64,000 nt of DNA, taken from the NCBI GenBank assembly GCA_016721195.1, contig JADKIO010000005.1, positions 186,001 through 250,000 on the forward strand. Direction: 5' to 3'. The translations under genes were made by a program, and so were the position numbers. The notes below the pieces were generated by a model. That model saw only the letters and a program-made list of their open reading frames with translations. It made no database searches and was not told where the DNA came from. This stretch comes from Candidatus Geothrix skivensis (lineage in GTDB: Bacteria; Acidobacteriota; Holophagae; Holophagales; Holophagaceae). This document shows, piece by piece, positions 17,117 through 26,859 of the stretch (positions within the stretch are counted from its first letter, which is position 1; every line of letters begins with the position of its first letter).

Positions 17117-18715
17117 ATGGCCAATCCCAACTCGCCCTTTTTTCCCATCATCTACGTGCGCGGTTATGCGATGACCGGCGGCGAGATCGACGACACCACG
17201 GCCGATCCCTTCTGCGGGTTCAATCTGGGTTCCACGGTCTACCGCGCCGTCCCCGACATCAAGAGCCCCCCCCGGAAGTACATCTTCGAGTCGCCGGTGC
17301 TGCGGCTGGGCTCGGACTTCGGCTACGGGGATGTCTACGAGGACGGCTACGACATCCTGGATCCGGAGTGGAGCGCCGACCCGGACAACAAGCTGGGCAG
17401 CCGGTCCATCATCATCTACCGCTACTACGACGAAGCCTCCCACCTGCTGGGTTCGGGCAAGACCCCCTCCATCAAGACCTTTTCGGCGGGCCTGGGGGAT
17501 CTCATCCTCAAGGTGCGCGACCTGGTCTGCGCCAACCCCAAGAACGGCGTCAGTCCCGAGGACTTCCGCTGCTATCTGGTGGCCCACTCCATGGGCGGTC
17601 TGGTCTGCCGGGGCCTGCTGCAGAACCCCGCCAACGACCCCGCCGGCGCCCGCCGTTACGTGGACAAGCTCTTCACGTACGCCACGCCCCACAACGGCAT
17701 CGACGTGGCCGGCGTGAACGTCCCCGCCTGGCTCGGGCAGTGGGACATGAACAATTTCAACCGGGATCAGATGGCGGAATACCTGGATCTGAAGCCCTCC
17801 TACAAGAAGTCCGGGCAGGTCAATTGGCTTCCCGAGGACCGCTTCCCCTCCAGCCGGGTGTTCTGCATGGTGGGCACGAACCGGGCCGATTACGCCGTGG
17901 CCCTGGGCCTGTCGCGCACCTTCGCCGGCCACGGCAGCGATGGGCTGGTGCGCATCGAGAACGCCACCCTGAAGGGGCTGCGGCCCGATGGCTCGCCGGG
18001 GGAACCCTGCGCCAAGGCCTTCGCCTACCGGTCCCACTCGGGCCATTTCGGCATCGTGAACAGCGAGGAGGCCTACCAGAACCTCACCCGGTTCCTCTTC
18101 GGGGATGTCCGGGTGGACATCTGGGTGGACGTGGAGGAGATCCGGCTGCCCAAGGAAGTGCAGCAGGCGGCGGAGGCCGGTACCGCCGTCAATGCGCTCT
18201 ACCAGTTCGAGGTGCTGGCCTCCCCCCGGGGCAAGCCCTGGTACCTGACCCGGCGCACCGCCGAAGAGGATTCGGTGGCCTGCATGAGCCACCAGGAATG
18301 GGTCGCGGATCCCCGGAAGAATGGCCAGCAGTACGTCTCCACCGTGTTCCTGGCCAACCGGGCCAAGGTCAATCCGCGCCGCCGCTCCCTGTCCTACGCC
18401 ATGACCCTCGGCGTGCGGGTGCCGGACTACGAGGTCGACCGCAAGCTCTGGCTCGACAAGCACTACGAGGGCGGCTACCTGTTCCGGGATGCCATCGTGC
18501 TCGAGCTGGTCCCGCCGCGGACGGATCAGGAGCCCTGGAAGGTCAGCTACGTCTGGCAGTCCCAGAACAAGGGCAGCGCCGATCAGGTGGTCGAGGCCGT
18601 GACGCTCGGGGGTGGGAAGATCGAAGTGAGGATCCCCTTCGCCAGCCTCAGCACGCCCGGCATCCGCGGCAGCCTGCGCTTCGTCGTGCAACCCTGGAAT
18701 GATGAGTCGAAGTAG
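17117..18715 (+). CDS. Lipase-like alpha/beta hydrolase
   Basis: A 532-residue protein with the nucleophile elbow AHSMGG near residue 158, in a context (FPIIYVRGYAM at the N-terminus, then YATPHNG after the elbow) typical of PGAP1/lipase-like alpha/beta hydrolases that act on esters of lipids. The catalytic His is probably in RSHSGHFGI (about residue 310). The C-terminal 190 residues form an additional domain of unknown type. No signal peptide is seen, so it may be cytoplasmic. I start at ATG 17117 after GAGGGAG, since the upstream extension of the frame has no protein-like character. The next gene follows closely on the same strand. Confidence 0.82.
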   Translation: MANPNSPFFPIIYVRGYAMTGGEIDDTTADPFCGFNLGSTVYRAVPDIKSPPRKYIFESPVLRLGSDFGYGDVYEDGYDILDPEWSADPDNKLGSRSIIIYRYYDEASHLLGSGKTPSIKTFSAGLGDLILKVRDLVCANPKNGVSPEDFRCYLVAHSMGGLVCRGLLQNPANDPAGARRYVDKLFTYATPHNGIDVAGVNVPAWLGQWDMNNFNRDQMAEYLDLKPSYKKSGQVNWLPEDRFPSSRVFCMVGTNRADYAVALGLSRTFAGHGSDGLVRIENATLKGLRPDGSPGEPCAKAFAYRSHSGHFGIVNSEEAYQNLTRFLFGDVRVDIWVDVEEIRLPKEVQQAAEAGTAVNALYQFEVLASPRGKPWYLTRRTAEEDSVACMSHQEWVADPRKNGQQYVSTVFLANRAKVNPRRRSLSYAMTLGVRVPDYEVDRKLWLDKHYEGGYLFRDAIVLELVPPRTDQEPWKVSYVWQSQNKGSADQVVEAVTLGGGKIEVRIPFASLSTPGIRGSLRFVVQPWNDESK

Positions 18716-18772
18716 GTGGGTGGTCCCACCCATTCTGGTGCTTCCCCTGTTCCCAGCGAGTCACCCTTGACC

Positions 18773-20107
18773 ATGCTTCTGCGACCTCTGGCGCTGATCC
18801 TCCCCGCCGCGCTTGCCATCTTCCCGGCTGCTGGCGGTACCCCGACCCGCTTCGAGGAGTTCGCCAGGCTCCCGCTGTCGGCCCAGTTCGCGCTCCGGGA
18901 GGACTGGCTCGCCCGGAAGCACGCCCTGCTGCTGCCCATGATGCGCCGGCACGGGATCTCCATGTGGATCGTGGTCAACGAAGAATTCCACGAGGATCCC
19001 CTGACGCCTTTCATCGCTCCGCCGGGGCCCGTGGTGGGGGGACGCGACCTGTTCGTCTTCGTGGACACGGGCGAGAAGGGACTGCGCAAGGTGGCCCTCA
19101 CGACCTACTTCGAAGAGCCCCATGCCAGGTTCTTCGAGGTGATCCAGGGCGCCAGGCCCATGAAGGAAGCCCTCGCGAGCCTGGTGGCGGAGGCGCAGCC
19201 AAGGACCATCGCCCTGTCCATCGATGGCCAGCGGGGTGTGACCCGCAGCCTGACCCGGAGTGGCTACCAGTTTCTGGTGGAGAGCCTCGGCCCCGAAGCC
19301 GAGAAGCGCTTTGTGGCCGCCGAACCCTTGATTGAGGAGTACCTGGATACCCGCCTGCCCGAGGAGAAGGCCCCCTACCTGCATATGGTGAGGTTCACGG
19401 AAAGCCTGGTGAAGCGGGCTCTCTCCAGTGAGGTGATCACGCCGGGCCGCACCACGGCCGGGCACCTTCGCCGCTTCCTGTACGACCAGTTGGAGGCCGC
19501 CGGGGTCAGCACCTGGTTCCGGCCCGATGTTCGGATCCAGCGCCGGTCCGTCAAACCGGAGCTCTCCCGGGGGTTTCTCGCCGTCGCCAAGGACGCCGAC
19601 GTCATCCGGCGGGGGGATCTCCTCCACATCGATTTCGGCATCACCTACCTGGGCCTGAACACCGACTGGCAGAAGATGGCCTACGTGCTGCATGAGGGTG
19701 AGTCCGAGGCCCCCGCAGGCCTGCGCACCGCTCTGTCCCGCACCCATGCGGTGCAGGACGCCGTCATGCAGGAATCCCGGCCTGGCCGGAGCGCCGCCGA
19801 GGTTTACCAGGCGGCCCTGGCCCGGATGAAGGTCGCGGGCATCGAGGCCCAGATCTACAGCCACCCTTTGGGCAACCAGGGCCACGGACTGGGGGCCGCA
19901 ATCGATGCCAGCACCCTCGGCCGTCAGGCTCCATCAAAACTCCTCCGCAAGGGCAGCTGGTTGGCCCTGGAGCTCAACAGCCGCAGCGCGATTCCCGAGT
20001 GGGATGGCCAGGTGGTCTACCTGATGGCAGAGGATCCGGTGTGGCTTTCGGATGACGGCTGGGTGACCTTCGTGCCCAGGCAGGTGGAGTTGTACCTGGT
20101 GAAGTAG
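18773..20107 (+). CDS. Secreted M24-family metallopeptidase (Xaa-Pro type)
   Basis: A 444-residue exported peptidase of the pita-bread (M24) fold. A signal peptide covers about residues 1-22 (ending IFPAAGG). Metal ligands can be placed: the aspartates in HIDFG and NTDWQ (about 284 and 296), His in YSHPLGNQGHG (about 364), Glu in LALELN (about 400) and a final Glu/Asp region before the C-terminus. Xaa-Pro aminopeptidases or dipeptidases of this group release N-terminal residues next to proline. It follows the lipase-like gene by about 57 bases. The substitution of TDW for the usual SDxTR is slightly unusual. Confidence 0.85.
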   Translation: MLLRPLALILPAALAIFPAAGGTPTRFEEFARLPLSAQFALREDWLARKHALLLPMMRRHGISMWIVVNEEFHEDPLTPFIAPPGPVVGGRDLFVFVDTGEKGLRKVALTTYFEEPHARFFEVIQGARPMKEALASLVAEAQPRTIALSIDGQRGVTRSLTRSGYQFLVESLGPEAEKRFVAAEPLIEEYLDTRLPEEKAPYLHMVRFTESLVKRALSSEVITPGRTTAGHLRRFLYDQLEAAGVSTWFRPDVRIQRRSVKPELSRGFLAVAKDADVIRRGDLLHIDFGITYLGLNTDWQKMAYVLHEGESEAPAGLRTALSRTHAVQDAVMQESRPGRSAAEVYQAALARMKVAGIEAQIYSHPLGNQGHGLGAAIDASTLGRQAPSKLLRKGSWLALELNSRSAIPEWDGQVVYLMAEDPVWLSDDGWVTFVPRQVELYLVK

Positions 20108-20350
20108 AGGGTCGTCCGTTTCTGCAGGGCGCAGGAGGCAGTGCGTCCTGACGCTGCAATCACTTGCCGCCCATGGGAGCCTTTCAGCCGACCCCGAGAG
20201 TGCTTAACAGCACATTCTCCTGCCGGGCATTGCTGGAGCGGGCCGGCTCCGAGTAACCTTGGCCCAGTTCATCCAAATTCATGACGGTATGCGCCTATTC
20301 CCCTACGGGAGGAATGGCCAGTGACGTCCACCCAAAGGAGGGAGCCTGCC

Positions 20351-20671
20351 ATGAGCAGCGAGATGTACGAACATATGCGGAGCAATCCCAAGTTCCAGAA
20401 GCTCGTCGCCCGGCGGGGGCGGTTCGCCTGGACCCTGGCCTTCATCGTCCTGGCCATGTTCTACGGGTTCGTGCTGGTGGTGGCCTTCAAGCCCGCCCTG
20501 CTGGGGCGCCCCATCATGCCGGGCTCGATGGTGACCATCGGGGTGGCCGTGGAACTCTTCATGTTCATCTTCTTCTGGGTGCTGACGGCGGTGTACGTGA
20601 TCCGCGCCAATGGCGAGTTCGATGCCCTGACCCAGGACCTCATCAAGGACGCCTGGAAGGAGAACAAGTGA
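20351..20671 (+). CDS. DUF485 membrane protein, ActP partner
   Basis: A 106-residue protein with two membrane spans (about residues 28-50 and 58-82), matching the DUF485/YjcH family that is almost always encoded just before ActP. N-terminal text (RSNPKFQKLVARRGRFAW) is the conserved basic segment of the family. I use the ATG at 20351, preceded by GGAG, rather than upstream in-frame starts. Its stop overlaps the actP start (TGATG), so production is coupled. Likely an accessory to the acetate permease; the exact role is not established. Confidence 0.9.
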   Translation: MSSEMYEHMRSNPKFQKLVARRGRFAWTLAFIVLAMFYGFVLVVAFKPALLGRPIMPGSMVTIGVAVELFMFIFFWVLTAVYVIRANGEFDALTQDLIKDAWKENK

Positions 20672-22344
20672 TGCGCCGTTTGACTCACATCTGCAGCATC
20701 CTCGGCCTCCTAGCCACCTCAGCGATGGCCTATGCGGGCCCGGCCCTGGATGGCATCCAGCAGAAACAGCCCACCAACTGGCACGCCATCATCATGTTCC
20801 TGCTCTTCGTTGCCCTCACCATGGGGATCACCTACTGGGCCGCCGGCCGCACCAAGTCCACCTCCGACTTCTACACGGCCGGTGGCGGCATCACCGGCTT
20901 CCAGAACGGCCTGGCCATCGCCGGCGACTACATGTCGGCCGCCACCCTCCTGGGTCTCAGCGCCATGGTCTACGGTCAGGGCTACGATGGCTACATCTAC
21001 ATGCTGGCCTTCTTCGCGGGCTGGCCCATCATCCTCTTCCTCATGGCCGAGCGGCTGCGGAACCTGGGCCGCTTCACCTTCTCCGACATCACCGCCTACC
21101 GCCTGGAACAGGGCAGTGTGCGCACCATGGCCGCGATCTCCTCCCTGACCGTGGTCTGCTTCTACCTGCTGGCTCAGATGGTCGGGGCGGGGCAGCTCAT
21201 CAAGCTGCTCTTCGGCCTGGAGTACAAGATCGCCATCTTCTCCGTGGGCATCCTGATGATGATCTACGTCATCTTTGGCGGCATGGTGGCCACCACCTGG
21301 GTGCAGATCATCAAGGCCTGCATGCTGCTGATCGGCGGCACCCTGGTCGCCATCCTGGCCATGAGCCGCTTCGGCTTCTCTTACAGCAACGTGGTCGAGC
21401 AGGCCACGGCCGTGCACAAGCTCGGCCCCAAGCTCATGTATCCCGGCAGCCTCCTCGCCGACCCCGTGACAGCGATCTCCCTGGGCCTGGGCCTCATGTT
21501 CGGCACCGCCGGCCTGCCCCACATCCTGATGCGGTTCTTCACGGTCACCAACGCCAAGGAGGCCAGGAAGTCCGTGCTGTACGCCTCGGGCTTCGTGTCC
21601 TACTTCTTCAATGTCATCTTCCTCCTGGGCCTCACCGGCATCATCATCGTCGGCCAGAACGCTTCCTTCTTCGAGGGCGGCAATATCGGCGGCAAGCTCA
21701 TCGGCGGTGGCAACATGGTGGCCATGCACCTGGCCAAGGCCGTGGGCGGCAACCTGCTGCTGGGCTTCCTGGCGGCGGTGGCTTTCGCCACCATCCTGGC
21801 CGTGGTCTCGGGCCTGGCCCTGGCGGGCGCCTCCGCCATCTCCCATGACCTGTACGCCCGCGTCATCATGAAGGGCAAGGCCTCGGAAACCACCGAGATC
21901 AAGGTGTCCAGGATCGCCGTCATCTGCCTGGGCTTCATCGCCATCGTCCTGGGCATCCTCTTCGAGAAGCAGAACATCGCCTTCATGGTGGGCCTCGCCT
22001 TCGGCGTGGCGGCCGCGGCCAACTTCCCGGTGCTCATCCTCTCCATGTACTGGAAGGGCCTCACCACCCGGGGCGCCCTCTGGGGTGGCTATGGCGGCCT
22101 GTTCTCCGCCGTGATCTTCGTGGTGCTTTCCAAGTCGGTCTGGGTGGATGTGATCGGCAAGAAGGCGGCACTCTTCCCCTACGGGCAGCCGGCCATCTTC
22201 GCCATGCCGATCGCCTTCCTGTTGGCCTTCATCTTCTCCAAGCTGGATGGCAGTGATCGCGCCAAGGCTGAGATCGAGGCCTTCGAGGATCAGTACGTGC
22301 GAGCCCAGACGGGTTTCGGCGCCTCCACCTCCACCAAGCACTGA
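20671..22344 (+). CDS. actP: Cation/acetate symporter ActP
   Basis: A 557-residue SSS-family permease that takes up acetate and related short acids with a cation. It starts with a cleavable-looking leader (MRRLTHICSILGLLATSAMA), a known feature of ActP, then about thirteen spans. The stretch TGGGITGFQNGLAIAGDYMSAA is diagnostic in kind (first 20 residues: AGGGITGFQNGLAIAGDYMS). Length is close to the E. coli protein (549). The frame is open far upstream, but ATG 20671 overlaps the DUF485 stop. A strong bidirectional terminator follows. Confidence 0.95.
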   Translation: MRRLTHICSILGLLATSAMAYAGPALDGIQQKQPTNWHAIIMFLLFVALTMGITYWAAGRTKSTSDFYTAGGGITGFQNGLAIAGDYMSAATLLGLSAMVYGQGYDGYIYMLAFFAGWPIILFLMAERLRNLGRFTFSDITAYRLEQGSVRTMAAISSLTVVCFYLLAQMVGAGQLIKLLFGLEYKIAIFSVGILMMIYVIFGGMVATTWVQIIKACMLLIGGTLVAILAMSRFGFSYSNVVEQATAVHKLGPKLMYPGSLLADPVTAISLGLGLMFGTAGLPHILMRFFTVTNAKEARKSVLYASGFVSYFFNVIFLLGLTGIIIVGQNASFFEGGNIGGKLIGGGNMVAMHLAKAVGGNLLLGFLAAVAFATILAVVSGLALAGASAISHDLYARVIMKGKASETTEIKVSRIAVICLGFIAIVLGILFEKQNIAFMVGLAFGVAAAANFPVLILSMYWKGLTTRGALWGGYGGLFSAVIFVVLSKSVWVDVIGKKAALFPYGQPAIFAMPIAFLLAFIFSKLDGSDRAKAEIEAFEDQYVRAQTGFGASTSTKH

Positions 22345-22361
22345 GGCTCTGAGCTCTGCGA

Positions 22362-22393
22362 GGAAACGGCCGGGGCTTCCCGGCCGTTTCCTT
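22362..22393. terminator. Bidirectional terminator after actP
   Basis: A perfect 13-bp stem (GGAAACGGCCGGG pairing with CCCGGCCGTTTCC) with loop GCTT. It lies between the convergent ends of actP and the exonuclease gene, with short T and A tracts on each side of the stem. Confidence 0.8.
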
Positions 22394-22400
22394 CCGGAGG

Positions 22401-23108
22401 CTAGAAATGGGTGTGCCCGTCCGAGGCGGCCAGGTTCGCCAGCTGCCGTCGGGGATTCCCCACCCTCCGCAGGCCCGCGAGGGTCCCGACGCCCGCCTGC
22501 TGCAGCAGGGGGAGGAAGCGCTGGAAGAGTTGGGCGGTGACGTAGGCGTCCCCGATGGCCGAATGGGAGGCTTCCACCGGGATCTCGAAGGCCGCCGCAA
22601 GATCGAAGAGGCTGGGTGCCGGGAGGTCGAGGGTGAAGGCGGGGTGGTCGCTGGACCGCCGCCGGAGCCAGCCGTACAGGGACAGCGTATCCACCGCCGC
22701 GTTCCGGAAGGGAGCCCTCCTGAAACGCCTGGCATCCCGGTTGAGGAAGCCCAGGTCCAGGGACAGGCAGTGACCCACGAGGACCGTCCCCTCGGCGTAC
22801 TCCGTGAAGGAGGCCAGCACCTCCTCGATGGGGGGCCTGGCCTCCAGCTCCGAGGGGGTGATCCCATGGATCACGACGGTCCGCCCATCGAGGATGGCCC
22901 CGGGTTTCACCAGCTCCTGGAAGGTGTTCCCGAGCTCGATGCGACTCCCCTGCATGTGGAGGGCCCCGATGGAGATGATGTCATCCCGGCGCTCATCCAG
23001 GCCGGTCAGTTCCGTGTCGAGCACCGTGAACCGGAGCTCCTGGATCGGCAGGTCCGCCCCGGAGGCTCCCATGCCCAGCTTCGCCCGCGTCCATGCCCGA
23101 AGACCCAT
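22401..23108 (-). CDS. DnaQ-like 3'-5' exonuclease
   Basis: A 235-residue DEDDh exonuclease. Motif I is LDTELTGL (D31, E33), motif II is in GHCLSLDLGFL (about D117) and motif III is HSAIGDAY (about H182, D187). Such proteins remove 3' nucleotides from DNA or RNA; this one lacks polymerase domains. It is encoded 9 bases after the cNMP/CBS/DUF294 gene in the same direction. In several Proteobacteria the same two genes lie beside actP, so the pair may have a signalling or nucleotide-clearing role linked to acetate rather than DNA replication; that is inference. Confidence 0.88.
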   Translation of the reverse strand: MGLRAWTRAKLGMGASGADLPIQELRFTVLDTELTGLDERRDDIISIGALHMQGSRIELGNTFQELVKPGAILDGRTVVIHGITPSELEARPPIEEVLASFTEYAEGTVLVGHCLSLDLGFLNRDARRFRRAPFRNAAVDTLSLYGWLRRRSSDHPAFTLDLPAPSLFDLAAAFEIPVEASHSAIGDAYVTAQLFQRFLPLLQQAGVGTLAGLRRVGNPRRQLANLAASDGHTHF

Positions 23109-23117
23109 GCTCCTGCC

Positions 23118-25016
23118 TCAGATGATGAAGGATTTGTAGCGATCCATGACCCGGTCCTGGATCTTCAGGATGAGGCGGAAGGCCTTCTTCAGGGACTGCC
23201 GTTCGAGGTTGCTCAGGCCATCCAGGTGGATGAAGTTGTCGATGGGCTGCCCGGCTTCCAGCTGGCGGTACTGGTGATGCACCCGCAGCAGGGTGACGAA
23301 CTCGAAGGCGTACGCCAGCTCGTCCACCAGCTCCGCGATGAGGGACGTCCCGCCCCGAAGCGCCTCCAGCCGGTCCATGGTGGAGACCTGCTGGAGGCCC
23401 TTCTCCAGCGCGAAGAGGCGGGCGATGTCCACCAGGGGGGCCACGGCCTTGATCTTCAGGTTCAGGCCATCCTTGTGCTCCCCGCTGCGTTCCACCGCCA
23501 CGCTCCCGAAGAACCCGAGGGGCGGCCGGTTCCGGACGAGCATGTTGGCCAGGAAACCCAGGAAGGCGGGATAGTCCGGGATGAGCCGGCCGAAGTGCTC
23601 CCGCAACTCCCAGGCCAGGGCTTCGTCGCCGTGAAGGGGCCTGAAATCGAAGAAGATGAGCGACTTGAGCACGGCCTCGGGCGTGGGTTCGGAAATCCAG
23701 GTGCTGAAGTACCGCTTCCAGGCGGAGATCGGCTGGCACCAGTCCGGATTGCTGGCCATGTAGTTGGCGGGACAGGCCTCGAAACCGCACTGGACCAGGC
23801 CGTTGCGCAGGTACACCGTGAAGCGCCGGAAGTACTCCGCGACCCTGGTCCGCTGGACCTCGGAGACATCCGCGTAGATCAGGGCATTGTCCTGGTCCGT
23901 GCGGAAGGTCTGCTCCTTGCGCCCTTCGCTGCCCAGGGCGAGCCAGCAGTAGGGCACCGGGGGCGGCCCGCACTCGCGCTCCGCGAACTCGAGGACCTTG
24001 CGCACCACGCGGTCGTTCAGCTCCGAGATGATCCGGATGATGTTGGTGGCCCGGGCACCCTCCCGCAGCAGCACGCCGATGATGGACAGGGCCTTGCGGG
24101 AAACCGGCGCCAGTCCCTCCAGGGTCGTCTGATGTTCGATGTCCTCGGAGAAGGCCAGGGGGCTCCGCCCCTGGAGAACCAGGAAGTCGTGGTTCGTCAC
24201 CACCCCCCGGATGGCGCCTTCCCGCGTGACCGCCACGTGATCGATGTCGCACTGGAGCATCTTGAGGATCACCTCGAAGCAGGGATCCTTCTCATCCACC
24301 GACACGACGGGGTGGCTCATCACCCGGGAGACGGGGCCATCGATGGGCTGCCCTTCGGCCACGACTCTGGCGCGGAAATCGGAATCGGTGAGAATGCCTA
24401 TCGGCTCCCCGGAGGGACCCACCACGAGCGCCGCGCTCTGCCGCTCCTCCACCATCCTTCGAGCCGTCTGGCGGATGCTCGTGTCGGCTTCCACCACCGT
24501 GGTGAACTGCTGGCAGATCTCCCCCACCTGGGCCGTGAACAGGAGGTGGTCACTGCTCTCCAGGAACACGCTCTTGCCCTGGATCTCCCGGGAAGTCATG
24601 TCGGCGTACTTGGTGAGGTGGAACTGGAGCAGGTACTCGGTGATGGCCGGGTGGCTGTGCACCAGCTCGCTGAACCGCGCCTTCGGCAGCAGGTAGGCGG
24701 TGGTGTCCTGGACGGCGACGATGGTGGTCCGCTGGTGCCCCCCCATGAGGGAGACCAGACCAAAGGTCTCGCCCCGCTCGCGGTAGTCCACCACCACTTC
24801 CTCGCCTCCACCCTCGGGACGGAGGGTGATCTTGACCCCGCCCTTGAGGATGATCTGGAGGTGCTCGCTGACGGGACCGTCCTGGTGGAGGATCACCTCG
24901 CCCTTGGGATGGAAGGCCATGGTCAGGCTCTGGGCCAGCTCCCGCAGCAGCGGTCCTTCCAGGAACTGGAAGGGCGGGACCTGGGACAGGAACCGGACCG
25001 CCTCGTCGATCAGCAT
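23118..25016 (-). CDS. cNMP-binding, CBS and DUF294 nucleotidyltransferase-like sensor
   Basis: A 632-residue multidomain regulator. Order: cyclic-nucleotide-binding-like domain (about 10-135), a CBS pair (about 170-290), then the DUF294 nucleotidyltransferase-like domain whose active-site text LGSEGRKEQTFRTDQDNALI (about 360-380) keeps the GS...DxD pattern of GlnD-like uridylyltransferases, and a DUF294 C-terminal helical domain (about 470-632). It likely senses an adenine nucleotide or cyclic nucleotide and modifies or binds a partner. The exonuclease gene follows directly. Context next to actP and an acyl-CoA synthetase suggests control of acetate use. Target unknown. Confidence 0.9.
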   Translation of the reverse strand: MLIDEAVRFLSQVPPFQFLEGPLLRELAQSLTMAFHPKGEVILHQDGPVSEHLQIILKGGVKITLRPEGGGEEVVVDYRERGETFGLVSLMGGHQRTTIVAVQDTTAYLLPKARFSELVHSHPAITEYLLQFHLTKYADMTSREIQGKSVFLESSDHLLFTAQVGEICQQFTTVVEADTSIRQTARRMVEERQSAALVVGPSGEPIGILTDSDFRARVVAEGQPIDGPVSRVMSHPVVSVDEKDPCFEVILKMLQCDIDHVAVTREGAIRGVVTNHDFLVLQGRSPLAFSEDIEHQTTLEGLAPVSRKALSIIGVLLREGARATNIIRIISELNDRVVRKVLEFAERECGPPPVPYCWLALGSEGRKEQTFRTDQDNALIYADVSEVQRTRVAEYFRRFTVYLRNGLVQCGFEACPANYMASNPDWCQPISAWKRYFSTWISEPTPEAVLKSLIFFDFRPLHGDEALAWELREHFGRLIPDYPAFLGFLANMLVRNRPPLGFFGSVAVERSGEHKDGLNLKIKAVAPLVDIARLFALEKGLQQVSTMDRLEALRGGTSLIAELVDELAYAFEFVTLLRVHHQYRQLEAGQPIDNFIHLDGLSNLERQSLKKAFRLILKIQDRVMDRYKSFII

Positions 25017-25045
25017 TGATCCACCTCAATGGGCCCAGACATGCT

Positions 25046-26623
25046 TCAGTTGATGCGGCTCTTGCGCCCCTGCCACTCCTTGTCGCGCAGCAGGAACTTC
25101 TGGATCTTGCCCGTGGAGGTCTTGGGCAGGGCGCCGAACTCGATGTGCCGGGGCAGCTTGAAATTGGCGAGGCGGGTGCGGCAGTGGGCGACCAACTCCT
25201 CGGCGGTGGCCGAGGCCCCGGGCTTGAGCGTCACGAAGGCCTTGGGCACTTCGCCCCACTTCGGGTCGGGTACGGCGATGACGGCGCACTCCATCACGGC
25301 CGGGTGGGAGACCAGGGCCTGCTCCACCTCGATGGTGGAGATGTTCTCGCCCCCCGAGATGATGATGTCCTTGGCCCGGTCCCGCAGCTCGATGGCGCCG
25401 TCCGGGTGGTGCACGCCGAGATCGCCGGAGTGGAACCAGCCGCCCAGGAAGGCCCGGTCGGTGGCTTCAGCATCCTCGAAGTAGCCGGTCATCACGACGT
25501 TTCCGCGCATCACCACCTCGCCCATGGTCATGCCATCCCGGGGCACATCATTCATGTCCTGGTCCACGATCCGGACTTCGCCGGCGCAGACATTGGGCGT
25601 GCCCTGCCGGGCCCGCAGCTCCGCCTGCTTCCCCGGCGGCAGCGCCTCCTGTCCAGGGGCCGGCACGTTGATGGTGAAGGGACCATAGACTTCCGTGAGG
25701 CCATAGACGTGGTCGAGCTGGAAGTTCAGCTCCGCCATGCGGGCGATGAGCGTGGGCGAAGGCGGCGCGCCTGCCGTAAAGAGCCGCACGGGCCGCTCCA
25801 GCCGGTGGGCGGCCGGATCGGTCACGAGCATGGTGCAGACCGTCGGGGCCGCGCAGAAGTGGGTGACGCCCCCATCGAACAGCTGCCAGGTGGGCCCGGC
25901 CTCGATCCTGGGAATGCAGATGCTTTCCGCGCCCACGGCCGCCAAGCCCCAGGTGAAGCACCAGCCGTTGCAGTGGAACATCGGCAGGGTCCAGAGGTAG
26001 CGGGACTCGGCCTGCACCCGGTGATCAAGCACCATCGCCAGCGCGTTCAGGTAGGCTCCCCGGTGGTGGTAGACCACGCCCTTGGGCCGCCCGGTGGTGC
26101 CCGACGTGTAGTTGATGGTGATGGGTTCATCCTCGCTCACCAGCCAGGGCGCCACGGGGGCCTCGGAGCCGGTCCGCAGCAGGACCTCGAACTCGGGGCC
26201 GAGCACGACGCGGGGAATGGAACTCGGCACGCTGGCCAGCTGGGGCTCCAGTTCCGGCGACACGAAGACCCGGGTGGCCCCGCTGTGGCTCACGATGTAG
26301 GCGATTTCCTCAGGGTTGAGGCGGGTGTTGATGGCCACCAGGATGCCCCCCGCCAGGGGGACTGCGAAGTGGGCCAGAAGAAGCGGCTCCGAATTGAAGG
26401 CGAGGAAGGCCACCCGATCGCCCTTCTGCAGGCCACTCCTTCGAAGCGCGGAGGCGAAGCGCCGTGCCCTCCCGCGGCATTCCCGCCAGGTGTAGCGCTG
26501 GTCACCGTCCGTGACGGCGGGGCGCTCCGCGTAGACTTCGCCCGCCCGCTCAAGGAGGAAGATGGGCGAAAGCTCCTGGCGGTTGGGCTGGGTGTCCGGG
26601 GTCTGGGAGCTGGTGGGTCGCAT
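25046..26623 (-). CDS. AMP-forming acyl-CoA synthetase
   Basis: A 525-residue ANL-superfamily ligase that activates a carboxylate to the acyl-CoA through an acyl-AMP. Visible motifs are the ATP loop YTSGTTGRPKG, the A5-like YGLTEVYGP, the A7 region GWFHSGDLG, the hinge ELRDRAKDIIISGGENIS and the C-terminal catalytic lysine in KTSTGKIQK. The MFHCNGWCFTWG stretch is typical of short- and medium-chain acid ligases. It lies 29 bases upstream of the sensor gene on the same strand, so it may lead that operon. I prefer ATG 26623 (AGGT before it) to the ATG four codons upstream. The substrate is likely a short fatty acid. Confidence 0.9.
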   Translation of the reverse strand: MRPTSSQTPDTQPNRQELSPIFLLERAGEVYAERPAVTDGDQRYTWRECRGRARRFASALRRSGLQKGDRVAFLAFNSEPLLLAHFAVPLAGGILVAINTRLNPEEIAYIVSHSGATRVFVSPELEPQLASVPSSIPRVVLGPEFEVLLRTGSEAPVAPWLVSEDEPITINYTSGTTGRPKGVVYHHRGAYLNALAMVLDHRVQAESRYLWTLPMFHCNGWCFTWGLAAVGAESICIPRIEAGPTWQLFDGGVTHFCAAPTVCTMLVTDPAAHRLERPVRLFTAGAPPSPTLIARMAELNFQLDHVYGLTEVYGPFTINVPAPGQEALPPGKQAELRARQGTPNVCAGEVRIVDQDMNDVPRDGMTMGEVVMRGNVVMTGYFEDAEATDRAFLGGWFHSGDLGVHHPDGAIELRDRAKDIIISGGENISTIEVEQALVSHPAVMECAVIAVPDPKWGEVPKAFVTLKPGASATAEELVAHCRTRLANFKLPRHIEFGALPKTSTGKIQKFLLRDKEWQGRKSRIN

Positions 26624-26859
26624 CGGGGACCTCATGCGGAGCCGGCCCCGGGCTGGGGGCAGGACTATCGGGTGGCAAGGATGGTTACAGAGACAATGCC
26701 ACAGCCTCGGCCCTGGCCCCAGTCCCCAATCGGGTCCTGACCGCGGGCTAGGTCTGAGCACCGGGACTTCCGGCATTTCGAGTGTTTCCGGGGGGCCGGG
26801 TACCCCCTGCCTTCCTCCCCGGATTGGTCCGGAGGTCCGGCGGCTGGTACCCTCATTCC

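Noticed and set aside
17021..18733. Minus-strand frame opposite the lipase-like gene
   Set aside because: Plus strand has the GxSxG elbow and a good start; the antisense text has no domain.
20108..20350. Sigma-54 promoter upstream of the DUF485/actP genes
   Set aside because: No GG-N10-GC element with the right context was found.
22407..25019. Plus-strand frame of about 870 codons opposite the exonuclease and sensor genes
   Set aside because: The minus strand carries complete conserved domains; the plus frame has none.
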